Below are positions 44,100 to 52,947 of a stretch of DNA of 64,000 nt, in pieces. The DNA is taken from positions 223,747 to 287,746 of the forward strand of contig NZ_JAIQWW010000008.1 of the NCBI RefSeq assembly GCF_020164455.1, read 5' to 3'. The notes beneath the pieces were generated by a model. That model did no database searches. It was not told where the DNA came from and saw only the letters and a program-made list of their open reading frames with translations. How positions within the stretch are numbered: the first letter of the stretch is position 1; every line of letters starts with the position of its first letter. A program made the position numbers and the translations under genes. Source of the stretch: Phyllobacterium chamaecytisi (lineage in GTDB: Bacteria; Pseudomonadota; Alphaproteobacteria; Rhizobiales; Rhizobiaceae).

Positions 44100-45095
44100 A
44101 TGGATGACACCTTATATGGTACGCGTGACAAACGCGGGAACTGGACGCCCAATAAGCGACCGCAACGCGCGCCGATTTTTATCTGGCCAGTGCAGCCGAA
44201 GAAATTTCTACGCTGGCTACCAGGGTATCTTTGGCCGTGGAACACCGCCTATTTCACGATCTCGGTCCTGTCCTGGATCTACCTGACGCCTTCGCTCGCC
44301 ACGATGCGGGAATTCCATGCTGACTGGATTTTGCTCATCCTCCTGCGCAATGCTGGTCTAACAGTCCTTGTCTATGGCGGCTTTCACTTCATTCTTTATA
44401 TCCAACGGCGCCAAGAGACCAACTTCAAGTACAATGCAAAGTGGCCCGATACAGATAATCCGACATTCATGTTCGGAAGCCAGACAGCTGAGAATGTGTT
44501 CTGGACTTTGTGCAGCGGCGTACCGGTCTGGACGGCTTTCGAGGCGCTCACCTGGTGGATTTACGCCAAAGGCTATATGCCCTATGTCGATTTCGGATCG
44601 CACCCGGTGTACTTCATCGCGCTCCTGCTGCTGATGCCGGCCTGGCGCGAGTTGCATTTCTACGTGATCCACCGGATCATTCACATAGGACCCCTGTACC
44701 ACATCATTCATAAGGTCCATCATAAGAACGTTAACCCGGGGCCTTGGTCCGGCATGTCGATGTCAACGCTCGAGCACATCGTCTATTTTTCCGGCGTACT
44801 GATCCACTTCGTCGTGCCCTCCCACCCGGTGCATGCACTGTTCCAGCTAATGCACGCGGGACTGTCGCCAGCGAAGTCACACGTCGGTTTCGACCGAATG
44901 GTCGTGGATGATGAAAAGGCCATCAACACCGACAACTTCTATCATTATCTGCATCACAAGTATTTCGAGGTGAACTACGGCGAGCGCCGCATTCCGCTGG
45001 ACGAGTGGTTCGGCACGTCTCATGACGGTTCTCACGGAGCCGACCAGGCGATGTATAGGCGCATAAAGTCCAAGAAATGGGTGCGCGGTAATTAG
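44100..45095 (+). CDS. MocD-like membrane diiron oxygenase (fatty acid hydroxylase fold)
   Basis: About 331 residues with several hydrophobic helices and the histidine clusters of the sterol-desaturase/fatty-acid-hydroxylase superfamily: RELHFYVIHRIIH, YHIIHKVHHKN and FYHYLHHKYFEVNYG, which bind a diiron centre. ATG 44100 follows GGAGAC; an upstream frame lacks family sequence. The next two genes encode a Rieske ferredoxin and a ferredoxin reductase, the arrangement of mocDEF for demethylation of the rhizopine 3-O-methyl-scyllo-inosamine in rhizobia. The true substrate here is not known, but O-demethylation of a polar compound is plausible. Confidence 0.85.
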   Translation: MDDTLYGTRDKRGNWTPNKRPQRAPIFIWPVQPKKFLRWLPGYLWPWNTAYFTISVLSWIYLTPSLATMREFHADWILLILLRNAGLTVLVYGGFHFILYIQRRQETNFKYNAKWPDTDNPTFMFGSQTAENVFWTLCSGVPVWTAFEALTWWIYAKGYMPYVDFGSHPVYFIALLLLMPAWRELHFYVIHRIIHIGPLYHIIHKVHHKNVNPGPWSGMSMSTLEHIVYFSGVLIHFVVPSHPVHALFQLMHAGLSPAKSHVGFDRMVVDDEKAINTDNFYHYLHHKYFEVNYGERRIPLDEWFGTSHDGSHGADQAMYRRIKSKKWVRGN

Positions 45096-45249
45096 CATTG
45101 AAGTGGCAAAGCAGGGGGCAGTTCAACCGGTATGTACCCGCACATCCGACATTTGCCTTGCCGCCCGCCCACCGCAGCGCCAACGCCGCTGGCGAATCTT
45201 GCCAAAGCATTAGCGCAGTTATCGCCAGTTATAATTAGAGGAATACAGA

Positions 45250-45570
45250 ATGACTATTCAGGGTAAATGGGTGGCGGCCTGCGTCACCGATGCATTGAAG
45301 CCCGAAGAGGCCCTCCGCCTCGACCACGGCGGTCGCACCTTTGTGATTGTTCGTTCGCCGGAAGGCGACTACTTCGCGATCGACGGTCACTGTTCGCACG
45401 AGAAAGTCCATCTTGCGGACGGCATTGTCGATGGTGGTATCATTGAGTGCCCCAAGCATTTCGGTACCTTCGATTACCGGACCGGCGAGTCACGTGCACT
45501 ACCCGCGTGCGTTGACCTGCGCAGCTATGAGATCAAGCTCGACGGCGACACCGTGTTCATCAAGATCTGA
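45250..45570 (+). CDS. Rieske [2Fe-2S] ferredoxin (MocE-like)
   Basis: A 106-residue small ferredoxin. Its Rieske cluster motifs are GHCSHEKVHLADG and IECPKHFGTFDYRTG (C-x-H, then C-x2-H). The short loop length fits bacterial ferredoxins that feed oxygenases rather than an oxygenase alpha subunit. It would carry electrons from the reductase encoded next to the MocD-like oxygenase. Confidence 0.92.
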   Translation: MTIQGKWVAACVTDALKPEEALRLDHGGRTFVIVRSPEGDYFAIDGHCSHEKVHLADGIVDGGIIECPKHFGTFDYRTGESRALPACVDLRSYEIKLDGDTVFIKI

Positions 45571-45741
45571 GCTCCCTCGAATGAGCTTATTTCCGCACAT
45601 CCGAATTTGGGCCAGCATAGTTCTATTTCCGAAGCAGCCGCAACCAATGGGCGAAGCACTGTCAGTCAAGTCTTTGAAGCGTGACCAATTCGAGGTTACG
45701 GCAACCGACGTACATCCCTCCATTTAAGGTAGTTTGGTCCC

Positions 45742-46983
45742 GTGAGCAACGAAAACGAAAAAGCCATTGTGATTGTCGGGGCAGGTGAAGCTGGGACAGC
45801 CGCCGCTATCGCAGTGCGCGAAGCCGGGTGGCCGGGCCCGATTGTCCTGATCGGAAATGAAACTCTGCTGCCATACGAGCGGCCGCCGCTGTCCAAGGCA
45901 ATCCTGATCGACGAGACGAACCCAGAACCAAAGCTGATTGTCACCGCAGAACGCCTTGCCGAGTTGGGAATCGAATTTCTCCATGGAAGCGAAGTTGTTT
46001 CGATCGATCGCGCGGTCAACATGGTTACGTTTTCGGATCGAGCACGGTTAGGATATCACCGGCTCCTCCTGGCGACGGGAGCCCGACCACGGACATTGAG
46101 CATTCCAATCGCCGAAGGAAGCAAGGTTGCGACTCTTCGGACGTACGAGGACGCCATGGCTATCCGGCAAACCATCGGCCAAGGATGCGAGTTGGTTGTG
46201 ATCGGCGGTGGCTTTATCGGGCTTGAAGTTGCTGCGAGCGCGGCCTCGAAAGGTGCTTCGGTGACCGTGATCGAGGCTGGACCGCGGCTACTTACGCGGT
46301 CGGTTCCAGCTCCGATCGCTGAGCTTATAAGGGCCAAGCACGAACGTTCAGGTGTGCGCATTGAGACAGGCGTTGTCGTCGCACGTATCGACGTCAGCGA
46401 AGGACGTTCCAACGTCGTGCTGGCCAGCGATCGCACACATCCGGCCGATCTGGTGGTCGTTGGAGTTGGTGCTGTCCCGAATGTCGAACTTGCGCACGCG
46501 GCTGGATTGGCTATCGAAAACGGCATCCTTCTGGACGAGACGCTGGCGACCTCGGATCCCTTTATCTTTGCGGCGGGTGACTGCTGTTCGTTTCCCCATC
46601 GCCTCTATGACAAACGGATCAGGCTGGAGGCATGGCGTAATGCGCAGCGGCAGGGCGCGGCTGCGGCAGCGAGCATGTTGGGCGACAACCGTCCTTACGA
46701 GGAGGTCCCTTGGTTCTGGTCGGACCAGTATGAGGAGACGCTCCAAATCGTCGGTCTTTGTGAGGAAGGACAAATTCCCATCCAAAGAGATCTGGGCGCG
46801 AAGGGCCAGCTTTTCTACTACCTGACCGACGATGGACGCGTAGTTAGTGCATGTGGCTTCGGCAGCCTGGGCGCCATCGCGAAGGAAATCCGCGTTGCAG
46901 AAATGATGATCAGCAGGCGGTTCGTCCCTGACGTAAAGGCGCTCGCGGATCCCGCGTTCAACCTAAAATCATTGCTTGCTTAA
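45742..46983 (+). CDS. FAD/NAD(P)H ferredoxin reductase (MocF-like)
   Basis: The 413-residue reductase is in the rubredoxin/putidaredoxin-reductase class. Its FAD motif is IVIVGAGEAGTAAAIAVREAGW, NAD motif LVVIGGGFIGLEVAASAASKG, and the second FAD motif ATSDPFIFAAGDCCSF. GTG at 45742 is used as start. It provides electrons for the Rieske ferredoxin and the oxygenase. Confidence 0.92.
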   Translation: MSNENEKAIVIVGAGEAGTAAAIAVREAGWPGPIVLIGNETLLPYERPPLSKAILIDETNPEPKLIVTAERLAELGIEFLHGSEVVSIDRAVNMVTFSDRARLGYHRLLLATGARPRTLSIPIAEGSKVATLRTYEDAMAIRQTIGQGCELVVIGGGFIGLEVAASAASKGASVTVIEAGPRLLTRSVPAPIAELIRAKHERSGVRIETGVVVARIDVSEGRSNVVLASDRTHPADLVVVGVGAVPNVELAHAAGLAIENGILLDETLATSDPFIFAAGDCCSFPHRLYDKRIRLEAWRNAQRQGAAAAASMLGDNRPYEEVPWFWSDQYEETLQIVGLCEEGQIPIQRDLGAKGQLFYYLTDDGRVVSACGFGSLGAIAKEIRVAEMMISRRFVPDVKALADPAFNLKSLLA

Positions 46984-47130
46984 GGTGGCTTCGCAATATC
47001 GAGCGAAGTTCCCCAAAACACATGCGTCGAGCAGCAGCTTTTGGCTTATAGGCCGCCCAACACGCTTCGTTTTGCTCGACGGCAGCCAGCCCCGGTTTTC
47101 AGAAGGAAATAACTGGAAGGAATTCGAAAA

Positions 47131-48015
47131 GTGAAGGAATATGTTCTGATCGTTACGTGTCGTTCGAAGCGCGGGATTGTCGCGGCGATCTCGGGTTACC
47201 TTGCGGGACGGGGCTGCAACATTGTCGACTCATCGCAATTCGATGATCTTGACCATGACAAGTTTTTCATGCGGGTGAGCTTCATCTCCGAAGAGGGTGC
47301 CGACCAGGCTGCGCTGAGCGACGGGTTCAAGCCAATCATTGCCGAGTTCGACATGGTTGCCGAGATCCACGATGTGACCAAGCGTATGAAAGTCATGCTA
47401 ATGGCCTCGCGCTTTGGTCACTGCCTCAACGACCTGCTCTATCGCTGGAATATCGGGGCGCTGCCGATCGACATTGTCGGTGTCGTCTCCAACCATTTCG
47501 ATTACCAGAAGGTCGTGGTCAACCATGACATTCCTTTCCATCACATCAAGGTGACGAAGGAGAACAAGCCGAAGGCCGAAGCGCAACTTGTGGAACTGGT
47601 CGAGCAGACCGGCACTGAACTGATAGTGCTGGCCCGGTACATGCAGGTTCTGTCGGATGAGCTGTGCAAGCGCATGTCCGGTCAGATCATCAACATCCAC
47701 CATTCGTTCCTGCCGAGCTTCAAGGGAGCCTACCCGTATAAGCAGGCGTATGAGCGCGGCGTAAAGCTGATTGGGGCGACGGCTCATTACGTCACTGCCG
47801 ATCTCGACGAAGGTCCGATCATCGAGCAGGACACGGTGCGCATCACCCATGCGCAATCGGCGGGGGATTATGTCTCGCTCGGTCGCGATGTAGAAAGCCA
47901 GGTGCTGGCGCGCGCCGTCCACGCCCATATCCACCACCGCACCTTCATCAACGGCAACCGTACCGTCGTCTTCCCGGCCAGCCCTGGCTCTTTCGCTTCG
48001 GAGCGGATGGGGTAG
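47131..48015 (+). CDS. purU: Formyltetrahydrofolate deformylase
   Basis: The 294-residue enzyme has an N-terminal ACT domain ([34 protein letters not shown]) and a C-terminal formyltransferase-like domain. Motifs seen: [29 protein letters not shown] [48 protein letters not shown] and [10 protein letters not shown]. It hydrolyses 10-formyl-tetrahydrofolate to formate and tetrahydrofolate. The start is GTG with AAGGAATT upstream. In this operon it would dispose of one-carbon units freed by demethylation. Confidence 0.92.
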   Translation: MKEYVLIVTCRSKRGIVAAISGYLAGRGCNIVDSSQFDDLDHDKFFMRVSFISEEGADQAALSDGFKPIIAEFDMVAEIHDVTKRMKVMLMASRFGHCLNDLLYRWNIGALPIDIVGVVSNHFDYQKVVVNHDIPFHHIKVTKENKPKAEAQLVELVEQTGTELIVLARYMQVLSDELCKRMSGQIINIHHSFLPSFKGAYPYKQAYERGVKLIGATAHYVTADLDEGPIIEQDTVRITHAQSAGDYVSLGRDVESQVLARAVHAHIHHRTFINGNRTVVFPASPGSFASERMG

Positions 48016-48017
48016 TC

Positions 48018-48920
48018 ATGGCCAAGATCATCGACGGCAAGCGGGTGGCGGCATCTGTTATCGTGACTGTAAAGGAGGCTGCGGCTGAACTGGAACGGGG
48101 GAAGAGCGTGAAGCCCGGTCTCGCGGTTGTGATTGTGGGCGATGATCCCGCAAGCCAAACCTATGTCCTCGCCAAGAGCCGCATGGCCAAGGAGTGCGGC
48201 TTTGCCTCAATCCAACACACACTGCCGGCCGAGACGACGCAGGAAGAATTGGCTGCGCTTGTCAAGACGCTGAATGAAGACACGTCGGTTCATGGCATCT
48301 TGGTGCAACTGCCTTTGCCGAAGCCGTTGAAGTCGGATCCGGTCATACAGGCGATCCTGCCCGAGAAGGATGTCGACGGCCTGAATGTCGTCAATGCCGG
48401 CAAGCTTGCGATCGGGAATCTCGCTGGCGGCCTCGTCTCTTGCACCCCCGCCGGTGCCATGGTGTTCGTCAAACGCACACATGGTGAAGACCTCTCCGGT
48501 CTCAGTGCGGTAGTGATCGGCCGCTCGAATCTCTTCGGTAAGCCGATGGCGATGCTGCTTCTGGCCGCCAACGCCACGGTCACGGTCGCTCATTCCCGCA
48601 CCAAGGACCTGGCTTCGGTCTGCCGCAACGCCGACATCCTTGTCGCCGCGGTCGGTTGCCCGGAATTGGTCAAAGCGGATTGGGTGAAACCCGGAGCCAC
48701 CCTGATAGATGTCGGTATCAACCGCGTTCCCGCTCCTGAAAACGGCGATGGCAAGTCGAAGCTCGTTGGCGACGTCGCCTTTGAGGAATGTGCCAAAGTT
48801 GCTGCCGTCATCACGCCGGTCCCGGGCGGTGTCGGCCCCATGACCCTCGCCATGCTGATGGCCAACACCGTTATCGCGGCCTATCGCTCGGTCGGACAGG
48901 CTGCGCCGGACGTTTGTTAG
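48018..48920 (+). CDS. folD: Methylenetetrahydrofolate dehydrogenase/cyclohydrolase
   Basis: The 300-residue bifunctional enzyme starts 3 bases after the PurU stop. Its motifs are [22 protein letters not shown] (catalytic Tyr and Lys), [72 protein letters not shown] and [20 protein letters not shown]. It oxidises methylene-THF to methenyl-THF and hydrates it to 10-formyl-THF for PurU, so the pair converts a methylene group to formate. Confidence 0.94.
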   Translation: MAKIIDGKRVAASVIVTVKEAAAELERGKSVKPGLAVVIVGDDPASQTYVLAKSRMAKECGFASIQHTLPAETTQEELAALVKTLNEDTSVHGILVQLPLPKPLKSDPVIQAILPEKDVDGLNVVNAGKLAIGNLAGGLVSCTPAGAMVFVKRTHGEDLSGLSAVVIGRSNLFGKPMAMLLLAANATVTVAHSRTKDLASVCRNADILVAAVGCPELVKADWVKPGATLIDVGINRVPAPENGDGKSKLVGDVAFEECAKVAAVITPVPGGVGPMTLAMLMANTVIAAYRSVGQAAPDVC

Positions 48921-49444
48921 GTCTCCGTGCAAGGGCGAGGAATGTTTCCACGGGTTCCGCCTCCTTTGCATTAGCCACAGCTTGCAAAAGCTGCATTTCT
49001 GCCGCGGTCGAATTGCCGCCGTCATCTCGCTATCGTGTAGGGTTTACGGCAACAGTCAACTCTACCGTATCCTCGGTCTGGGCCTTAGTTCCATAAGTAG
49101 CGTCTTTTCCTTAGGAAGTATGCGGCGCTTGATCTACAACTTCACGTGCGAGGGCTTTAAGATCGGTATCGCCGCATATCTGCGGCGAGGACAAGTTCGC
49201 CGTCACTGGCGATTTGGCCGAGAAGCGCTCGCAAGTCGCGCAGGTGGAGGAGGCGCTGGCGGCTGATATCAAGGGTGGTCAGTCAAGCCTAGTCGAATGT
49301 GCTGACCTGATCGCTCCGTCAGGGGTGACAGGCCCGCTTGCGACCTGGTCGTCGTCATCCGTCGCTACCGCGACAACCGGCCTTCATCGTCCATCAGTGT
49401 GAGGCGGCTAGGCAAAACATCGCCCTGTGTAAAACCTTGTCGTA
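48921..49444. other. Gap between the demethylation operon and decayed plasmid genes
   Basis: Only decayed sequence was seen. The last 250 bases before 49445 seem to be remnants of the helicase gene whose C-terminus is recognisable further on, in interrupted frames. No feature is clear. Confidence 0.35.
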
Positions 49445-49768
49445 TTGCGTGGCGGCATGTCTGCAGGTCATCGAAAAATGGCCGAAACAGCACTGCGCGC
49501 GCCGGATGACCAGGAGCGCCTGATTATCGCGATTGGCCGCTATATTGGCGAAGGCTTCGACGACGGCAGACTCGATACCCTGTTCCTGACGATGCCCATC
49601 GCCTGGAAAGGAACCTTGGCGCAATATGTTGGTCGCCTTCATCGCCAGCACGACGGCAAAAAGGATGTGCTGGTCGTCGACTAGCTCGATGATACCGTGC
49701 CGGTTCTGACCCGGATGGCTGCGAAACGACGCGCGGGTTATCGCGCACTTGGCTACGTGATCGAATAG
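49445..49768 (+). pseudogene. C-terminal fragment of a superfamily-2 helicase
   Basis: ALRAPDDQERLIIAIGRYIGEGFDDGRLDTLFLTMPIAWKGTLAQYVGRLHRQHDGKKDVLVVD matches the C-terminal helicase lobe (motifs V and VI, with the QYVGRLHR arginine finger). A TAG at 49682-49684 interrupts the frame, after which the same frame continues with LDDTVPVLTRMAAKRRAGYRALGYVIE and its own stop at 49766. The protein is a fragment without its ATP-binding lobe and with an internal stop, so it is not functional. Confidence 0.7.
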
Positions 49769-49793
49769 CGGCGGCCCGGTTTGGAGCCGCCGC
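49768..49793 (-). terminator. Hairpin repeat, copy 1
   Basis: GCGGCGGC (49768-49775) pairs with GCCGCCGC (49786-49793), an 8-bp GC stem. It lies just after the reconstructed stop of the DUF736 pseudogene. The sequence continues beyond the stem identically in a second copy at the window end, so the block is a conserved terminator of DUF736-type genes. Confidence 0.6.
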
Positions 49794-49805
49794 GATCTTG
49801 GCTGG

Positions 49806-50100
49806 TCAGCGGGACCAACGAGAGCGTATTCGTCTTCGCTGTCGATGAGGCTGGCGTAGATTGGCGCTGGGAAGCACGGCTCGTCGAGCTTGACCGAGTG
49901 GCAGGGCGTGTTTTCCTTCGAGGGGCGGCGCCATGCGGCACCTATCTCGACATTGCCCACGACCACCCGGAGATCGGGGCCTTTCCGTTGGTGGAGGCGT
50001 CGGCTGGAACAAGCAGGGCTTTGACCTTGACGGCGAGTGTTCTGATGGAGCCGACAAACACGCCGTCTTCGCCGCGGGTGAAGGAACCGATCCGAGCCAT
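49806..50100 (-). pseudogene. DUF736-family gene, frameshifted
   Basis: The start is MARIGSFTRGEDGVFVGSIRTLAVKVKALLVP and, in another frame, LRVVVGNVEIGAAWRRPS, SVKLDEPCFPAPIYASLIDSEDEYALV. Both halves fit the DUF736 family of small plasmid proteins. One base seems missing near 49977 (between NGKAP and D) and another near 49815, where restoring a base would give the usual end WSR and a stop. Two single-base losses argue for a decayed gene; two sequencing errors are the alternative. The ribosome site before ATG 50100 (GGGAGATT) is intact. Confidence 0.7.
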
Positions 50101-50370
50101 GATAATCTCCCGTTTGCTGTTTCAAGCCCGCGACCATCGCGGCCTTGATGGCGGTCTTTGAGCGCCCGCCCCGATCCGTCCTAGCGACCCGGACCAGTCG
50201 GCCAGATCGGGGCTGATCATCGCGCCGCGCAGCAGCGCAAAGTGACATCTTTATCTTGCGCAACGGCGGACAATTCAACTTGGCCGCCACATTGGTTGTA
50301 GCAGTGTGGGTTCAAGGTGAAGCGCGACTTGCGATAGATAACATGGCCTATCACTCGCAAGGAGTTGCCC

Positions 50371-50524
50371 ATGAAAACGCGCACCTACTCCCAGATGACC
50401 ATGGATGACGCCGCAAGACCGCCCGCTGGCGAACGGCTGGTATCAGCGGTGACGTCATCTTTGTAAATTTTCCGATGCGGCAGTTGCACCGGGAGGTCAA
50501 GCGGCGCGGTCGCGGCATGCAGGA
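50371..50524 (+). mobile_element. IS30-family transposase, N-terminal remnant
   Basis: The start MKTRTYSQMTMDD, with AAGGAG before it, and RRKTARWRTAGISGDVI, HREVKRRGRGMQDHS in a shifted frame match the helix-turn-helix N-terminus of IS30-type transposases. A one-base loss after codon 13 breaks the frame and the catalytic DDE domain is absent; it ends at the tail of hipA. A related leader lies at 40430. Confidence 0.68.
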
Positions 50525-51805
50525 TCACTCAACTAGTGCCCGCAATGCGGCGGGCGCGCCTTCGAAAGCGTAGGGATTGAGGAACTGACGCCGCCAGAAC
50601 AGTTTCTTGTCAACTGGCGAGAGCTGGGCTTCTTTGCACGTGGCATCCCATTGATCGCGGATGGTGGCGATCTGCCGGGCGGCAATAGACTCGGCGTCCC
50701 CGGCCGACAGCAGAAAGATGGGGGCGGCTTCAATGCAGAGGCCTATCCGGCTCAGGCGCTGCTCTCCAACGATAAGCATGGCCTGCGTTGCCTCCCTGCC
50801 ATTGCGCGCCTGCGGACAGATGTCATACGCAGGAGTCAACGAGAGACCTTGGCCGTTCCAGAACGCAGCGTGGTTGCGGGCGTGGTCGTCCGTGTTGCCG
50901 CAGAGGATATTGAAGACCAGCCGGGCGTAGAGTTCACGCAAGGTCTCTTTGGGGGCGTCGAACCTGTGACGGATAATCGAGGCCAGCTCTTCGTAGCTGG
51001 CATAGCGCGCCATCATTTCATCAAGGCCCTGCAAGGTCAGCGCGGAGACCATGGCATGGCGGTGCCACCCGCCGGCCGCCTTGTCGCGGTCGAATCGGCG
51101 GATCAGGAGGACATCCTTGGTGCCTGCCTTCTCCAGGCGAACCGGTGCCGCCTCGATACCGGCCAAGGTGGCAAGCCGCATGGCGATGAATTCGGCTTTG
51201 ACGACGCTGTAGACATCGCTCTGCGAGGAGAATTTGGCGATGTACTTGGAGTCGCCATCCTCAATCACGGCTTTCGGCCGCGCACCGCCGATGGAACTGC
51301 CGTGCAGCAGCGCGGCGTCCAAATCGGCGGGGAGCGGTATACCCTCTTCGACGTGGCGCGCCGCGTCGGCAAGAAGGGCAAGCGACGCCGTCGCGGCCTG
51401 CCGGGGCACGTACTTCGTAGCCGACTTCTGAAAATCGAGCGCCCCTACGCGGTCCGAGCCCGACTCCAGAAGGTAGGTTAGCTCATCGAGATCGGCGGGA
51501 TCGATATCGTTGCCCTTCCGACCCAGCTGGCGATTGATGATGACGCGGCGGCCCCAGGCATCGGGCGCAGCATCCCGCAACGAGCTGGGCATGGAAAGCC
51601 CGGCCGGCAGCGGCAGCGCACCGGCCTGCAGGGGCAGCTCGGGCTCGTAAAGAGAGATGGCGTCTTTGCGACCCAGATAGCTGCGGCCGTAGTTGAATAT
51701 CAGCTGGCCGCCGCTACGTTCCAGACGGCCGGCGACCACCGGATCTGTGCTCTTCGGCAGCCATACCCAGACGAAGGCTTCGTTGTTGTCAGCCTTAGAA
51801 GTCAT
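50525..51805 (-). CDS. hipA: HipA-family serine/threonine kinase toxin
   Basis: The 426-residue kinase has the HipA domain order: an N-subdomain (VWVWLPKSTDPVVAGRLERSGGQLIFNYG), GGARPKAVIEDGDSKYIAKFSSQSDVYSVVKAEFIAMRLATLAGI (ATP-side loop and Lys) and the catalytic VFNILCGNTDDHARNHAAFW with the metal-binding YDICP. HipA proteins phosphorylate a tRNA synthetase (usually GltX) and inhibit translation. It starts 11 bases inside the upstream XRE gene, the standard hipBA arrangement. Confidence 0.9.
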   Translation of the reverse strand: MTSKADNNEAFVWVWLPKSTDPVVAGRLERSGGQLIFNYGRSYLGRKDAISLYEPELPLQAGALPLPAGLSMPSSLRDAAPDAWGRRVIINRQLGRKGNDIDPADLDELTYLLESGSDRVGALDFQKSATKYVPRQAATASLALLADAARHVEEGIPLPADLDAALLHGSSIGGARPKAVIEDGDSKYIAKFSSQSDVYSVVKAEFIAMRLATLAGIEAAPVRLEKAGTKDVLLIRRFDRDKAAGGWHRHAMVSALTLQGLDEMMARYASYEELASIIRHRFDAPKETLRELYARLVFNILCGNTDDHARNHAAFWNGQGLSLTPAYDICPQARNGREATQAMLIVGEQRLSRIGLCIEAAPIFLLSAGDAESIAARQIATIRDQWDATCKEAQLSPVDKKLFWRRQFLNPYAFEGAPAALRALVE

Positions 51806-52133
51806 CTTTCACCTGCTTTGAGGAGGGGCGAACGGACTTCGGAAGAAGCGCGAGCGTCGCGTTGTTTGCCGATATCGCTGTCGCAAGGGTCGCTTGGTCG
51901 GCATTGAACAGGCGCACGCCCACGATGGCGGCCACCTCGAAGACAACTCCGATAGCGCAGGCCGGGTCGCCCTTCTCGATCCGCTGCAAAAGGCCGCGCG
52001 AGATACCAGCGCGGTCTGCCAGCTCCTGCATGGTCAGCTTGCGCTCTATCCGGGCGCGCTTGATCAACTGGCTGAAAGCCAGCAGGGCGTCCCGGCTGTA
52101 GTGTGAGTAAGCACGTGAAACGGGCTTGGGCAT
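51795..52133 (-). CDS. hipB: HipB-like XRE antitoxin
   Basis: The 112-residue protein has a Cro/C1 helix-turn-helix (FSQLIKRARIERKLTMQELADRAGISRGLLQRIEKGDPACAIGVVFEVAAIVG). Its gene precedes and overlaps hipA. It should neutralise the kinase and repress the operon. A separated pair of inverted half-sites lies upstream. Confidence 0.88.
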   Translation of the reverse strand: MPKPVSRAYSHYSRDALLAFSQLIKRARIERKLTMQELADRAGISRGLLQRIEKGDPACAIGVVFEVAAIVGVRLFNADQATLATAISANNATLALLPKSVRPSSKQVKDDF

Positions 52134-52947
52134 TCATCACCTGTTCCATTAAAAGCCCACGAAGGCGCGTAGTGGCTTATTTATAGGTCATCCCTACCCC
52201 GTTTATTCGCCCAGAGTCAAGCATGACAAGACGATTTGGATTATAAATAGACCGCAAATCGCCTTTATGATTCATTTATAAACCATTATGACCTATACCA
52301 TTACGGTAACGAGCATCCACTCTGCATGAATTGCCAGAGCGGGCGGCGGAGTTCAAAACACCGGCCCCACTGGGAATTGCCGCGCGCATGGCGCACAAAT
52401 TTCCGCGTTAGAGAAAACCGGCCCCTGTCACGAAATACCCGGTTCCAACCCGCCGCGTCTTGAAGCGGGATCATGCCTTCACGACGGCCGAAAAATCGAC
52501 CGTAGAGCTTGTCGAGGACGCACGAAGGGTGCCCCCCGCCGGGCTCAGTTCTTCACGAAAAGCCTGCGCGGTACCTTGGCGATGCCCTCGACGCCGGTCT
52601 CGGTCATGCGGATACTTTCTGTCGTCGCGAAACCATGTCTTCGAGCCAGAGATCCGCCATGAAGGAGAAGGTCATTCCCGGCTTCAACACCGTGCGGTCC
52701 GGTTAAACAGCTAAGTTCACAATCCGTTCGACCTTAACGGGTCACGGGGAACAGTTCTTGACCCGTCCCCGGATCGGAATATCGCAAACTGAGAAAGCTA
52801 GAGCTGATCTGTGCCCCTCACCCGCCCTTTCCCTTCCCTTGCAGCCCCCTGCCCGGCGGTCGGATCGGGGGCTTTCGCCGGTACCAGCGGAGACATCGAG
52901 TGCCGAATTCCTAACTGGCTGGCAGTGTCGCATTGAAGCGCTTGCTT
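52134..52947. other. Gene-free region upstream of hipBA
   Basis: No coding sequence was recognised in these 814 bases. The proximal part carries the hipBA operator candidate. The rest is decayed DNA. Confidence 0.5.
52182..52297. promoter_or_regulatory. Inverted pair TATAGGTCAT/ATGACCTATA upstream of hipBA
   Basis: TATAGGTCAT (52182-52191) and ATGACCTATA (52288-52297) are exact 10-bp inverted repeats 96 bases apart. They lie in the hipB upstream region. HipB proteins often bind several palindromic or paired half-sites across such a region, so this pair is an operator candidate. Confidence 0.5.

Noticed and set aside
49394..50290. 298-codon minus-strand frame
   Set aside because: Only its middle third matches a family (DUF736, after a frameshift); the rest is antisense to the helicase fragment or out of frame, so the frame is not one gene.
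50651..51481. 276-codon plus-strand frame
   Set aside because: It is antisense to hipA and has no recognisable family.
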